Shown: positions 7,367-14,863, counted from the stretch's first letter. The stretch: 16,225 nucleotides of DNA from Clostridiales bacterium (GCA_012728445.1 JAAYFA010000174.1:1-16225); one strand, 5' to 3'. The notes: generated by a model from the letters alone, not told the origin. Translations and numbers: made by a program.

Positions 7367-7473
7367 AACTACATCTCCTTTTTTGTACTCAAAAGCCATA
7401 TAGAACCGTTTGCCTCACAACAAGTCGAGCATACAACTTGCAACCCGCGCAAAACTCTGTTTCTGCTATCACA

Positions 7474-7501
7474 AGTATATCACAGCGGTCTCTCTTGTCA
7501 A
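7474..7501 (-). promoter_or_regulatory. Strong sigma-A-like promoter of glnA
   Basis: On the minus strand a perfect TTGACA (7496-7501) and TATACT (7474-7479) are separated by 16 bp. The extended-10 TG lies just upstream of the -10. The predicted start is near 7467, giving a leader of about 100 nt. A small hairpin (7449-7466) would sit at the very 5' end of the transcript. Confidence 0.75.
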
Positions 7502-7542
7502 TAAAAAACGGCTGCAAGAGATCACGTTGTTAATATTACTCT

Positions 7543-7579
7543 ATAAAAAAATACTCCTCGGCAGTGGCATGCCTTGGAG
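7543..7579 (-). terminator. Probable rho-independent terminator after the yfbR-type gene
   Basis: On the minus strand the order is CTCC, a 2-nt mismatch, GGCA, a 6-nt loop, TGCC, a 2-nt mismatch and GGAG. The T-rich run TATTTTTTTAT follows. The interrupted stem is weaker than others in the window. Its position between the yfbR-type gene and the glnA promoter is right. Confidence 0.55.
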
Positions 7580-7648
7580 CAGAATAAATGATGAACCGGA
7601 CCAAATCAAAAACTTTAGAATCAGCAAAACTCAACGTCTTGTGCAAGG

Positions 7649-8236
7649 TTACTCTTTGATTTCGTCCAGCGTGAGTGAGTAACTTGGCAAAAATTCTTTC
7701 AGAAAGCATTCCGCTTCGGGCAGCATCATTTCGGTTATCGCTTTCCTGACAGAAACTGCAGCGCTGTCGAACTCTGCATTCCCCGCTCTCTTTTCATCGA
7801 TGCATTTTATCAACGCACAAATTTTATCCGCGGCCTTCACGTAGGTCCAAAGACCGCGGTCTTCTTCAACCGGGAAGAAAAACGGCTCATAATCCCCCCT
7901 GATATCCTCGGGCAGCATGTTCAAAAGTGTTTGGCATGCGTTGTCCTCAACGGACTGATAGGCTTTCCTTAATTTTTCGCTGTGATATTTGACAGGTGTT
8001 GGCATATCGCCCGTCAAACTCTCCGGCATATCGTGAAAAAGCCCCAGAATTGCGGCACGTTCGGCGTCAAGTGACCCGTCAAAACGGCGGTTATGCAGCA
8101 CAACCAATGCATGCGCAATGGCCGCGACTTCCATGCTGTGTTCGCCAAGATTTTCGCTGTGTGAATTGCGCATAAGGGACCAGCGGTTGATAAATTTCAT
8201 TCTGGATATCATGGCGAAGAAATGATATTTTTTCAA
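7649..8236 (-). CDS. yfbR: HD-domain 5'-deoxynucleotidase, YfbR type
   Basis: A 195-residue soluble enzyme that removes phosphate from deoxyribonucleoside 5'-monophosphates, with a role in nucleotide pool control. It resembles E. coli YfbR along its whole length, for example INRWSLMRN, SENLGEHS, LTGDMPTPVKY and SYSLTLDEI. The key HD residues fall at the E. coli positions: H33, H68, D69, E72, D77 and D137. The start is TTG (8234-8236), 7 nt after a GGAGG site. It lies 33 bp downstream of the MgtC-type gene with no promoter between, so the two are probably co-transcribed. There is no obvious functional link between them. Confidence 0.93.
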   Translation of the reverse strand: MKKYHFFAMISRMKFINRWSLMRNSHSENLGEHSMEVAAIAHALVVLHNRRFDGSLDAERAAILGLFHDMPESLTGDMPTPVKYHSEKLRKAYQSVEDNACQTLLNMLPEDIRGDYEPFFFPVEEDRGLWTYVKAADKICALIKCIDEKRAGNAEFDSAAVSVRKAITEMMLPEAECFLKEFLPSYSLTLDEIKE

Positions 8237-8269
8237 ATTAATGCCTCCGCGGTAACTGACAAGACTTTG

Positions 8270-8995
8270 TTAATCAACATAGATTTCCTCTACCTCTTCA
8301 AGTGCGAGAATATCTTCCGTAATGCTTCTAAACAGTCGATCGTTTTGAGCGATGATATACGCCTTCAATACAACCTTGTCTTTATTTTTACTCAGCATGC
8401 TTTCGTTCTTTTCGGGGTACTCTATCTCCATCCTTTGAACGATTGCGTCGCAATCTTGAACAATGCGAGTTATTTTTTTTGATGCCGCGTCAATTTCTTT
8501 CACGATTATATTCACGGTATTGCCTTTGTTACTCCTAATCATAATCCTTTTAAGAAAGTTCAAGGTGATATAAATAAAGATGGTTGCAATGAATGCCCCT
8601 TCATAGTAGCCAATGCCCACCGCAAGACCTATGCAAGAAACGGCCCACAGGCTAGCAGCCGTTGTAAGCCCTTTCACACTGAAACCTTCACGTAGAATGG
8701 TGCCGGCCCCTAAAAAGCCGATGCCGCTGATCACTTGAGCACCGAGGCGCGCGGGGTCCATATTGGTAAGCCCTTGGTACTCGATAAAAATATAGCTTGA
8801 GGTCAGCATAACAAGCGCAGACCCTACCGCTACGAGTATATGTGTTCTAAAGCCGGCCGGTCGGTGCGAGTGCTCACGCTCAAAACCGATAATGCCGCCA
8901 AAAACGCCCGCAAGCGTAAGCCTCAGCAACGCTTCGAACGAAAAACGGAAGCTCTCGCTTTCGATGATTGATTGGATCAGTTCCCGAAAAAACAT
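8270..8995 (-). CDS. MgtC/SapB family membrane protein
   Basis: A 241-residue inner-membrane protein. The N-terminal MgtC domain (about residues 20-150) has several membrane segments and the family signature GGIIGFEREHSHRPAGFRTH (33-52). It continues with LVAVGSALVML, SGIGFLGAGTI and KGLTTAASLWAVSCIGLAVG. A soluble C-terminal domain of about 85 residues follows and may be ACT-like, as in longer MgtC proteins. Family members are linked to magnesium limitation, acid stress and control of ATP synthase in some pathogens. The role in free-living Firmicutes is unclear. The ATG start has AAGGA about 9 nt upstream. A promoter at 9066-9094 gives a leader of about 64 nt with a possible 13-codon reading frame. 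It is probably transcribed with the downstream yfbR-type gene. Confidence 0.93.
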   Translation of the reverse strand: MFFRELIQSIIESESFRFSFEALLRLTLAGVFGGIIGFEREHSHRPAGFRTHILVAVGSALVMLTSSYIFIEYQGLTNMDPARLGAQVISGIGFLGAGTILREGFSVKGLTTAASLWAVSCIGLAVGIGYYEGAFIATIFIYITLNFLKRIMIRSNKGNTVNIIVKEIDAASKKITRIVQDCDAIVQRMEIEYPEKNESMLSKNKDKVVLKAYIIAQNDRLFRSITEDILALEEVEEIYVD

Positions 8996-9065
8996 TCTAC
9001 TTCATCCTTTACTTTTTCAGCCTTATTGCTTTTCTTGTTAATGTTCTCATTTTTGGATATGCCGA

Positions 9066-9094
9066 ATTGTAGCACAAAAGACGGGAATGTGCAA
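9066..9094 (-). promoter_or_regulatory. Promoter of the MgtC-type/yfbR-type unit
   Basis: On the minus strand TTGCAC (9089-9094) and TACAAT (9066-9071) are spaced by 17 bp. TGC before the -10 makes it an extended type. The predicted start is near 9059. There is no clear terminator for the preceding gene, so some read-through from upstream is possible. Confidence 0.5.
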
Positions 9095-9103
9095 TTTTGA
9101 CGA

Positions 9104-9760
9104 TCACACCATGTTTTTCTTATACATGATGTGGGCACCCGCCAATGAAACCGCTACGGTAATGAAGATCAACGTCCCTGCCTGAAAATCGGGAACGAAC
9201 AGCAAGACAACCACGCCCATCGCAACCGGTAAAAAGAAGATTTTTCGATGTTTGGCAAAATAGCCTGCGCCAAGAGCACCGAAAAGGGCGGGTATCACTT
9301 GCTGGAATGCCGGTGCAAAGGGGGAGCCTTCTGCCGTCATCATGGGCAGCACCGGTGAAAACAGGAGAACGCCGATGGCAATAATCACCGTTGTCGTGAT
9401 GGCAGAAGCCGCTATGGCTATCGTAGATATGACTTCGCCTTCCTCGGTGTTCGGGCGTACATCGGCGTTATGCATGGCATTCAAACCGCAGGGCAGCTTG
9501 AGGTTGCTGATGTTACCCGTCACAAAGCTCAGGTAAGTTCCGCCTGCCCCGAGCATGGGCGCATAAGTTATCAACTCTATAACAGCAACCGTCCAAAATA
9601 AGGGCACTATTTTAATAAGTCCGTTAAAAATCGTCGTTGCCGGCGGCCATACATCAAGGTGTACGCAAATAGCCAAAGGAATCAAGAACATGAACACCAG
9701 CGACGTCAAGGAGGAAATTTTGCCCCATCGGTGAACTCGGTCAAAATAAGTTTTTCCCAC
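9104..9760 (-). CDS. Polytopic membrane protein, partner of the DUF5058 protein
   Basis: A 218-residue integral membrane protein with about six hydrophobic segments. I do not recognise its family. The conserved-looking core includes ELITYAPMLGAGGTYLSFVTGNISN, a possible pore or binding loop, and a short polar loop HNADVRPNTEEGEV. The start is GTG (9758-9760), 6 nt after a strong GGAGGGG site. That site overlaps the end of the upstream gene, whose TGA ends 2 bp before this start. The in-frame ATG at 9775 has no SD, so I rejected it. Tight coupling suggests that the two proteins form one complex, possibly a two-subunit transporter. Substrate unknown. Confidence 0.8.
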   Translation of the reverse strand: MGKTYFDRVHRWGKISSLTSLVFMFLIPLAICVHLDVWPPATTIFNGLIKIVPLFWTVAVIELITYAPMLGAGGTYLSFVTGNISNLKLPCGLNAMHNADVRPNTEEGEVISTIAIAASAITTTVIIAIGVLLFSPVLPMMTAEGSPFAPAFQQVIPALFGALGAGYFAKHRKIFFLPVAMGVVVLLFVPDFQAGTLIFITVAVSLAGAHIMYKKNMV

Positions 9761-9762
9761 AA

Positions 9763-10533
9763 TCAACCCCTCCATTCCAGTGTCGCAAGGTTTTGCGGTA
9801 AAATTTGTGCAAGCAGCATAGCAACACCCATTGCCAGCAGCATACTCAGCGGCATAGCGAAGGGTTCAAGCCATTCTATATGCGGTATTTTGCTCAACCG
9901 TTGCAGGGCGAGCATGAAAAGCATTGCAGAAATGAGTGTGCATACCGACAAAAACCCCGCGCCGTCTCCTACAATATTTTTATCACCCGCACCGGCAATC
10001 GCTCGTGCAATAAATGCGGCAATCAACCCGATAAATGCCGCAGCTGCCATCAAGTCAGCCCATTTTGCGTTGGCGGTTACCGTTTTACCGATTTTATTCT
10101 GGATCTTTTTTAAAAACAAAGGCAGCAATAACAAAGGCATCACGCTGCCGATCGTCATCACCCATGCAGCGGCGGCGAAGACCGTCTTGTCTTTCACCTC
10201 GAGGTTCAGTCCACCGAGGATGCCAAACGATTCGAGCGTACTGTGCGCAGCTGTAACTTCGTACCCAATATTGCCAATCATGGAAAGCCTTATCCAAGGC
10301 AACACCAAGCCCAAAGCACCCGCAATGGTGATAACCGTTGCTAAAATAGCCAATGCCGGCGCCACTGTAAAGAGGATGCTGGAGGCTACCGTTTTTTTCA
10401 GCATTGCTGATGATAACCCAAGTTCTTTACCGTGGCTCCACGCTTTTCTCATAAAAAAAAGAGATTGCGCTGTTATAAAAACAACAACCAAACCACCAAG
10501 CAGATACATAAATCCGCTTTCTTTAAAATCCAT
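9763..10533 (-). CDS. DUF5058-like integral membrane protein
   Basis: A 256-residue membrane protein with about seven hydrophobic segments. The stretch LPWIRLSMIGNIGYEVTAAH, together with AWVMTIGSVMPLL and WLEPFAMPLSMLLAMG, fits my memory of DUF5058, a Firmicutes-rich family of unknown function. I could not check this. The ATG start has AAGGAG (10540-10545) 6 nt upstream. It lies 42 bp after the SGNH hydrolase gene and is translationally coupled to the next membrane protein. The layout suggests the membrane half of a small transport system whose substrate may be handled by the neighbouring hydrolase. That is inference. Confidence 0.75.
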   Translation of the reverse strand: MDFKESGFMYLLGGLVVVFITAQSLFFMRKAWSHGKELGLSSAMLKKTVASSILFTVAPALAILATVITIAGALGLVLPWIRLSMIGNIGYEVTAAHSTLESFGILGGLNLEVKDKTVFAAAAWVMTIGSVMPLLLLPLFLKKIQNKIGKTVTANAKWADLMAAAAFIGLIAAFIARAIAGAGDKNIVGDGAGFLSVCTLISAMLFMLALQRLSKIPHIEWLEPFAMPLSMLLAMGVAMLLAQILPQNLATLEWRG

Positions 10534-10575
10534 CCATGTCTCCTTGTGGAAATTTTGCTTTAAATGGCCCTTATA

Positions 10576-11193
10576 CTAATTCCAGACAGATACCCACTCT
10601 TTTGCTATAAGTGCATGACCTGCTTGAGTCGGGTGCACACCGTCCTCGGCATAAAACGCCGGTGACTGTTCTTTTGCGGCGGCTGCAAAGATCTTATCCA
10701 AATCCAAAAATTTTGTACTGTATTCTTTCGCAAGGCCGGCGACGGCATCCTGCTTAAAGCACAAGTCTTCTCTCATAGCGGAAACTTTCTCATTTACGTC
10801 AAGCAGAAATGGATTTAATAAAACGATTTGTGTGGAAGTGCCATCTAACGTTTTTTCGATAATTGCTTTCAGTCTATCTTTAAATACTTCGGGTGCTGTT
10901 GGATCGTTTTCGTCGTATCTGCGCCACGTGTCATTAACGCCGATAAGAATACTGACATAATCGGGCTTCAGCAACAGACAATCCTCATCCCATCTGTTGA
11001 GCAGGTCTATCGCTCTGTTGCCGCTTATGCCGCGGTTCAACACTTGAATTGCCAAGTCGGGGTGATTGCTTGTGAGCAAGCTCCGAACATAGAATGGATA
11101 ACCGTTGCCAAGGAGTTCGTCAGATGTTCTGCTTCTGCCGGCATCCGTAACGCTGTCTCCCTGAAAAAGAACCGTAGCGTTATTTTGTAGCAT
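10576..11193 (-). CDS. SGNH/GDSL-family hydrolase
   Basis: A 205-residue esterase-like enzyme without a signal peptide, so probably cytoplasmic. All four SGNH blocks are visible: GDSVTDAGR with nucleophile S14, NRGISGN with the oxyanion glycine (G55), GVNDTW with N87, and DGVHPTQAGH with D184 and H187. Members remove acetyl or acyl groups from sugars, peptidoglycan or lipids. This compact form resembles carbohydrate acetylesterase and lysophospholipase-like members. The substrate cannot be named. The ATG start lies 7 nt after GGAGG. It is 32 bp downstream of the DUF1846 gene and 42 bp upstream of the DUF5058 gene, all on one strand with no promoter or terminator between. Confidence 0.92.
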   Translation of the reverse strand: MLQNNATVLFQGDSVTDAGRSRTSDELLGNGYPFYVRSLLTSNHPDLAIQVLNRGISGNRAIDLLNRWDEDCLLLKPDYVSILIGVNDTWRRYDENDPTAPEVFKDRLKAIIEKTLDGTSTQIVLLNPFLLDVNEKVSAMREDLCFKQDAVAGLAKEYSTKFLDLDKIFAAAAKEQSPAFYAEDGVHPTQAGHALIAKEWVSVWN

Positions 11194-11225
11194 GTTTTTG
11201 CCTCCTGCTTATTTTAATTATAATC

Positions 11226-12716
11226 TTAACCGTGGTAGAATTTTTTAGTCTGATATTTCGGCTCGCAGGTAAGATTGATACCGAGTTTTCTGTAGGTATC
11301 CTGGTCCGCTTGTGAAAGTATAACCGTTGAGTGCGCTTCGCATCCCCGCAGCTCAGCCAAACACTGAACGCCTTGCATCGCCGCTTTGTTGCCCGCGGCG
11401 CTTATGGAAAGTGCAATCAAAACCTCATCGGAATGCAGCCTTGGGTTACGGTTTTTCAACATTTCAATTTTCAGCTTCTGAATCGGCTCGATAACGACGG
11501 GGTCAATAAGATGCGTAGCTTTTTCTATCCCACCGAGCGTCTTCACCGCATTCAAAAGCGCCGCAGCCGACGAGCCAAGCAGGGTGGATGTTTTGCCGGT
11601 TATCACCCGCCCATCCGGCAGTTCAATGGCAACTGCAGGTTGTCCCTCTGTTTGCAAGGAGCGTTCCAACGCATACGTGACCACAGCACGGTCGTCTGTG
11701 CAGACCCCCGCTTGTTTCATGACAATCGAAATTTTTTCAACAACCTCATCGGTGCAGCGACCGTTGCGGCGGTCGCAAAGAATTGAAAAATACCGGCGGA
11801 TAATTTCGTCTTTTGAAGCTTGTCGAACGACTTCATCATCTGTTATACAATAACCCACCATATTAACCCCCATGTCCGTAGGTGATTTATAGGGGCTTTG
11901 CCCTTCTATGTGCTCAAAAATAGCGTTCACAACCGGAAAAACCTCAACATCACGGTTGTAACTGACGGTCGTAACGCCGTAGGCCTCCAAGTGGTATGGA
12001 TCAATCATATTCACATCTTGAAGGTCTGCGGTCGCAGCCTCGTAGGCCAGATTAACCGGGTGTTTAAGCGGCACATTCCAAAGGGGAAAAGTTTCGAATT
12101 TGGCGTACCCCGCAGAGATTCCTCTACCGTATTCATGGTAAAGCTGTGAAAGACAGGTTGCCATTTTGCCGCTGCCGGGGCCCGGTGCCGTAACAACTAC
12201 CAACGGACGCGAGGTCTCAATATAGTCATTCTTGCCAAACCCCTGTTCGCTAACCACGTGTTTAACATTCAGCGGGTAGCCATCTATCAGACAATGCATA
12301 AAAACCCGCATGCCGAGCTGCTCGAGTTTTTTCTTAAACAAAACAGCCGCAGGCTGACCGGTGAACTGTGCGATAACGACACTGCCCACATACAGCCCAA
12401 TCGCCCTGAACGCATCCGTGAGCCTGAGCACGTCGCTGTCATAGGTGATGCCTAAGTCCCCGCGTATTTTATTGTTTTCGATATCCCCCGCATTTATAAC
12501 AATAACTATTTCCACATCGTGCCCGATATTCTTAAGCATCTGCAACTTACTATCGGGCGCAAAACCCGGCAAAACTCTGGACGCATGAAAATCGTCAAAC
12601 AACTTACCGCCGAATTCGAGGTAAAGCTTACCGCCAAAATCCGCTATTCGTTTTTTGATTTGCTCCGATTGCTTTTTGATGTATGCTTCGTTGTCAAACC
12701 CGATTTTGCGAATCAT
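11226..12716 (-). CDS. DUF1846/UPF0371 family protein
   Basis: A 496-residue cytoplasmic protein of a widespread family without an established function. Recognisable stretches are FDNEAYIKKQSEQIKKRI, LEFGGKLFDDFHASRVLPGF, the P-loop-like TAPGPGSGKMATCLSQLYHE near 190-210, KFETFPLWNVPLKHPVN and SPTDMGVNMVGYCITDD. The glycine-rich loop suggests nucleotide binding. The ATG start (12714-12716) has AAAGGA about 9 nt upstream. In-frame ATGs at 12734 and 12746 lack an SD. It is the first gene of a probable four-gene unit with the SGNH hydrolase and two membrane proteins, behind a consensus promoter with a leader of about 95 nt. Confidence 0.92.
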   Translation of the reverse strand: MIRKIGFDNEAYIKKQSEQIKKRIADFGGKLYLEFGGKLFDDFHASRVLPGFAPDSKLQMLKNIGHDVEIVIVINAGDIENNKIRGDLGITYDSDVLRLTDAFRAIGLYVGSVVIAQFTGQPAAVLFKKKLEQLGMRVFMHCLIDGYPLNVKHVVSEQGFGKNDYIETSRPLVVVTAPGPGSGKMATCLSQLYHEYGRGISAGYAKFETFPLWNVPLKHPVNLAYEAATADLQDVNMIDPYHLEAYGVTTVSYNRDVEVFPVVNAIFEHIEGQSPYKSPTDMGVNMVGYCITDDEVVRQASKDEIIRRYFSILCDRRNGRCTDEVVEKISIVMKQAGVCTDDRAVVTYALERSLQTEGQPAVAIELPDGRVITGKTSTLLGSSAAALLNAVKTLGGIEKATHLIDPVVIEPIQKLKIEMLKNRNPRLHSDEVLIALSISAAGNKAAMQGVQCLAELRGCEAHSTVILSQADQDTYRKLGINLTCEPKYQTKKFYHG

Positions 12717-12730
12717 TCGATCTATTCCTT

Positions 12731-12778
12731 TCATTTGCGCCGCCATCTTGCCAGAAAAACAGCCGTGTCGTCATTCAT
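12731..12778 (-). other. Possible 15-codon leader reading frame before the DUF1846 gene
   Basis: ATG at 12778 opens a 15-residue frame (MNDDTAVFLARWRRK). Its TGA lies next to the AAAGGA ribosome binding site of the DUF1846 gene. No good SD precedes it. It may be a leader peptide or chance. Confidence 0.2.
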
Positions 12779-12817
12779 ATTGTTGCCCAAAACAAGTTTC
12801 CTAATATATTCCCACTT

Positions 12818-12846
12818 ATTATATGATTGATAGAGGTACCTGTCAA
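12818..12846 (-). promoter_or_regulatory. Perfect-consensus sigma-A promoter of the DUF1846 unit
   Basis: On the minus strand TTGACA (12841-12846) and TATAAT (12818-12823) match consensus at every base, with a 17-bp spacer. The predicted start is near 12811, about 95 nt before the chosen start codon. Confidence 0.85.
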
Positions 12847-12872
12847 TGAAAATAAGACCGATAAAAATCAAA

Positions 12873-12896
12873 TTGCAATACTTCTTTGTTGCAATA
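12873..12896 (+). repeat. Direct repeat TTGCAATA, possible operator
   Basis: Two identical TTGCAATA copies (12873-12880 and 12889-12896) are spaced 16 bp start to start. The second contains the -35 of the metallophosphoesterase promoter. A regulator bound here could act on the plus-strand unit. Confidence 0.35.
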
Positions 12897-12916
12897 ATTG
12901 GCTATTATGGTACAAT
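12889..12916 (+). promoter_or_regulatory. Promoter of the metallophosphoesterase/PAP2 unit
   Basis: TTGCAA (12889-12894) and TACAAT (12911-12916) are spaced by 16 bp, with the extended -10 TGG. The predicted start is near 12923. It is divergent from the DUF1846 promoter, with about 40 bp between the two -35 elements. Confidence 0.6.
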
Positions 12917-12965
12917 ATAAATTGGTTTTTTGCCAGACAAATATTTTTTAGAAAGGAAGATTTCT

Positions 12966-14120
12966 TTGAAAAAAAACTTCATGTCAACACTTTCCTTGCT
13001 CCTCGTTTTATCTCTTGTCTTTCTGGTCGCGTCGCCGGCTTATGCCGTGGCAAGTCCCGCCGTCTCCCTGTCTTTCAACAGCGAAGGTAAATTTAAAATC
13101 ATACAATTTACCGACACACAGGACGATTACATGCCCAGAGAGGCAATGATCAGGTTGATGAACAAAGCGCTTGATGCGGAAAACCCTGATCTCGTTGTAT
13201 TCACAGGCGACAATATAACCGGCGGCGGCAGCCCCGGCAAATTTTTAACAAGCGTTGCAATCAAAAGCATCATCACACCCGTCGCGACACGCGGCATTCC
13301 ATTTGCGATGGTTTTTGGTAATCACGACTCTGAGGGTGGTATTGCAAAAGAAACGCAGCTCGAAATGTACCAAAAGTTCCCCGGCTGTCTGGCCTATGAC
13401 CCCGAGCCTGACTTGTACGGCTGTGCCACTTACAACTTGCCGATAAAAAGCTCCGATGGCAGCAAAGACGCGTTTAATCTTTGGCTAATGGACTCCAATG
13501 AAAACGATAGAATAAACGGCGGCTATGACTGGGTTCACGAAGATCAGCTTGACTGGTACAAGGCTAAAAGCATCGCGCTTGAACAGGCAAACGGCGGCCT
13601 TGTGCCCTCCCTGATGTTCCAGCATATCGTGGTGCCGGAGGTTTACGAACTACTTAAAGAGGTCCCGGCAGGCACGGAAGGCGCAAGCCTACGCTTTGGC
13701 AAGACTTGGGCGCTTGAACTCAACCCGGCTATGGCGCAAGGTACCCTCGCCGAGTGGCCTTGCCCGCCCGATACGAACGGCGGCCAGTTTCAAGCAGTTT
13801 TTGAACGTGGAGATGTGCTTGGTATTGCCACCGGTCACGACCATGTAAATGATTTTGTCGGAACCTACAAAGGTATCGACTTTATCCAGACACCCGGCAT
13901 CGGCTTTCAAACATACGGCAGCAAAGACCGCGGTTTTCGCGTCATTATTCTGGATGAAAACGATGCTTGGAACTATGAAACCTATACACCTACATTTTTC
14001 GATTATTACGGAACAGGCCTTGCCGGTGAATTTGCCTATGCGTATTTCGGTAGTCCGATTGCAAGCTTCTTGCCTTTTGTCGGGGATATTCTTTACGCAA
14101 TTCTTAAGATTTTCTCATAA
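12966..14120 (+). CDS. Secreted calcineurin-like metallophosphoesterase
   Basis: A 384-residue exported phosphoesterase. A signal peptide is clear: MKKNF, a leucine-rich core (8-22) and a likely cleavage after AYA (25-27). The metallophosphoesterase motifs come in order: FTDTQDD (D50), FTGDNITGGG (D82, N83), VFGNHDSEGG (N119, H120), MFQHIVVPE (H220) and ATGHDHVNDF (H291, H293). In the first motif the usual DxH histidine is Gln (Q52), as in some Dcr2- or PAP-like members. A hydrophobic C-terminus (about 360-383) might contact the membrane. The start is TTG (12966-12968), 8 nt after AAAGGA. The longer in-frame ATG at 12930 would put charged residues before the signal and the SD inside the gene, so I rejected it. 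A PAP2 phosphatase follows after 43 bp. The substrate is unknown. Confidence 0.92.
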   Translation: MKKNFMSTLSLLLVLSLVFLVASPAYAVASPAVSLSFNSEGKFKIIQFTDTQDDYMPREAMIRLMNKALDAENPDLVVFTGDNITGGGSPGKFLTSVAIKSIITPVATRGIPFAMVFGNHDSEGGIAKETQLEMYQKFPGCLAYDPEPDLYGCATYNLPIKSSDGSKDAFNLWLMDSNENDRINGGYDWVHEDQLDWYKAKSIALEQANGGLVPSLMFQHIVVPEVYELLKEVPAGTEGASLRFGKTWALELNPAMAQGTLAEWPCPPDTNGGQFQAVFERGDVLGIATGHDHVNDFVGTYKGIDFIQTPGIGFQTYGSKDRGFRVIILDENDAWNYETYTPTFFDYYGTGLAGEFAYAYFGSPIASFLPFVGDILYAILKIFS

Positions 14121-14163
14121 TCATACAGCTCAAATCAATTTTATGATCTGAAAGGAGCGGCTT

Positions 14164-14763
14164 ATGCAACATGTTTTAGATTTTGACTGGGCAGTTTTCC
14201 AGTTTGTGGAAAAATACTTATGGGGTCCGTTTTTAGATATTTTAATGCCGTTTATTACTCGTTTGGGTGACGGAGGCATCATTTGGATTGTGCTGGCTGT
14301 CCTCCTGCTGTTTTTTAAGAAATACCGCAAATTTGGCATAATGATGGTCGCAGCCCTTCTTTTATCGTTGCTGATTAACGATAATATCCTAAAGCCCCTT
14401 ATCAACAGGCCTCGACCTTTTAATCCGGAAGCCTGGAAAACGTTGGAAAGAGCTTTTATTTATCCGGAATTGGTTCCCCGTCCACATGGTTTGTCTTTTC
14501 CTTCGGGGCATACGTCCTCTTCCTTCGCTGCAGCCGTTGTGCTGATTTTTACCGGGAAAAAGCGGATTTACATCCCGCCCCTAATTTTAGCTTTTCTCAT
14601 TGCGTTCTCTCGAATTTATGTGCATGTACATTATTGCACAGATGTGCTCGCGGGAATGGTTGTCGGTACGCTTTACGGCTTGCTCGCGTATCTCCTTATT
14701 GCCAAGTTGCTACCTTTGATACAAGAAAAAATAAGAGTCAAACGCGAAAAGGAAACTTTTTAA
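14164..14763 (+). CDS. PAP2-superfamily membrane phosphatase
   Basis: A 199-residue membrane protein with about five or six membrane segments. It is predicted to dephosphorylate a lipid phosphate such as undecaprenyl pyrophosphate, phosphatidic acid or phosphatidylglycerol phosphate on the outer face. The three PAP2 motifs are intact: KxxxxxxRP (K77, R84, P85), PSGH (113-116) and SRxxxxxHxxxD (S149, R150, H156, D160). The ATG start is 6 nt after AAGGAG. It is probably co-transcribed with the secreted metallophosphoesterase 43 bp upstream, so both may act on phosphorylated envelope compounds. A strong terminator follows. Confidence 0.93.
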   Translation: MQHVLDFDWAVFQFVEKYLWGPFLDILMPFITRLGDGGIIWIVLAVLLLFFKKYRKFGIMMVAALLLSLLINDNILKPLINRPRPFNPEAWKTLERAFIYPELVPRPHGLSFPSGHTSSSFAAAVVLIFTGKKRIYIPPLILAFLIAFSRIYVHVHYCTDVLAGMVVGTLYGLLAYLLIAKLLPLIQEKIRVKREKETF

Positions 14764-14773
14764 TCTGACTGCG

Positions 14774-14830
14774 ACACAAAAACAAGACAGGAGGCTTCCC
14801 GTTCATTGGGAAGTCTCCTGTTTAATTTCG
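14774..14830. terminator. Bidirectional terminator between the PAP2 and YjdF-like genes
   Basis: A 14-bp stem with one G-U pair joins 14787-14800 and 14808-14821 around a 7-nt loop. TTTAATTT follows on the plus strand. On the minus strand the tail is CTTGTTTTTGTG. It serves two convergent units. Confidence 0.85.
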
Positions 14831-14863
14831 CCGACGTTTTATACGAAGTTCGTTTGGCCGGGC

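Noticed and set aside
7367..7399. N-terminal extension of glnA to an upstream ATG
   Set aside because: The extension would contain the AAGGAG site of the internal ATG. It would also shift the conserved R62 of Bacillus-type GS out of register.
7410..7682. Plus-strand reading frame of 90 codons
   Set aside because: It crosses the glnA promoter and the yfbR-type terminator, has no clear SD and shows no recognisable domain.
9659..10579. Long plus-strand reading frame of 306 codons
   Set aside because: It is antisense to the two membrane-protein genes. Its composition mirrors them and it lacks family motifs.
12930..12965. Earlier ATG start of the metallophosphoesterase
   Set aside because: It adds 12 charged residues ahead of a textbook signal peptide, and no SD precedes it. 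The TTG at 12966 has a good SD.
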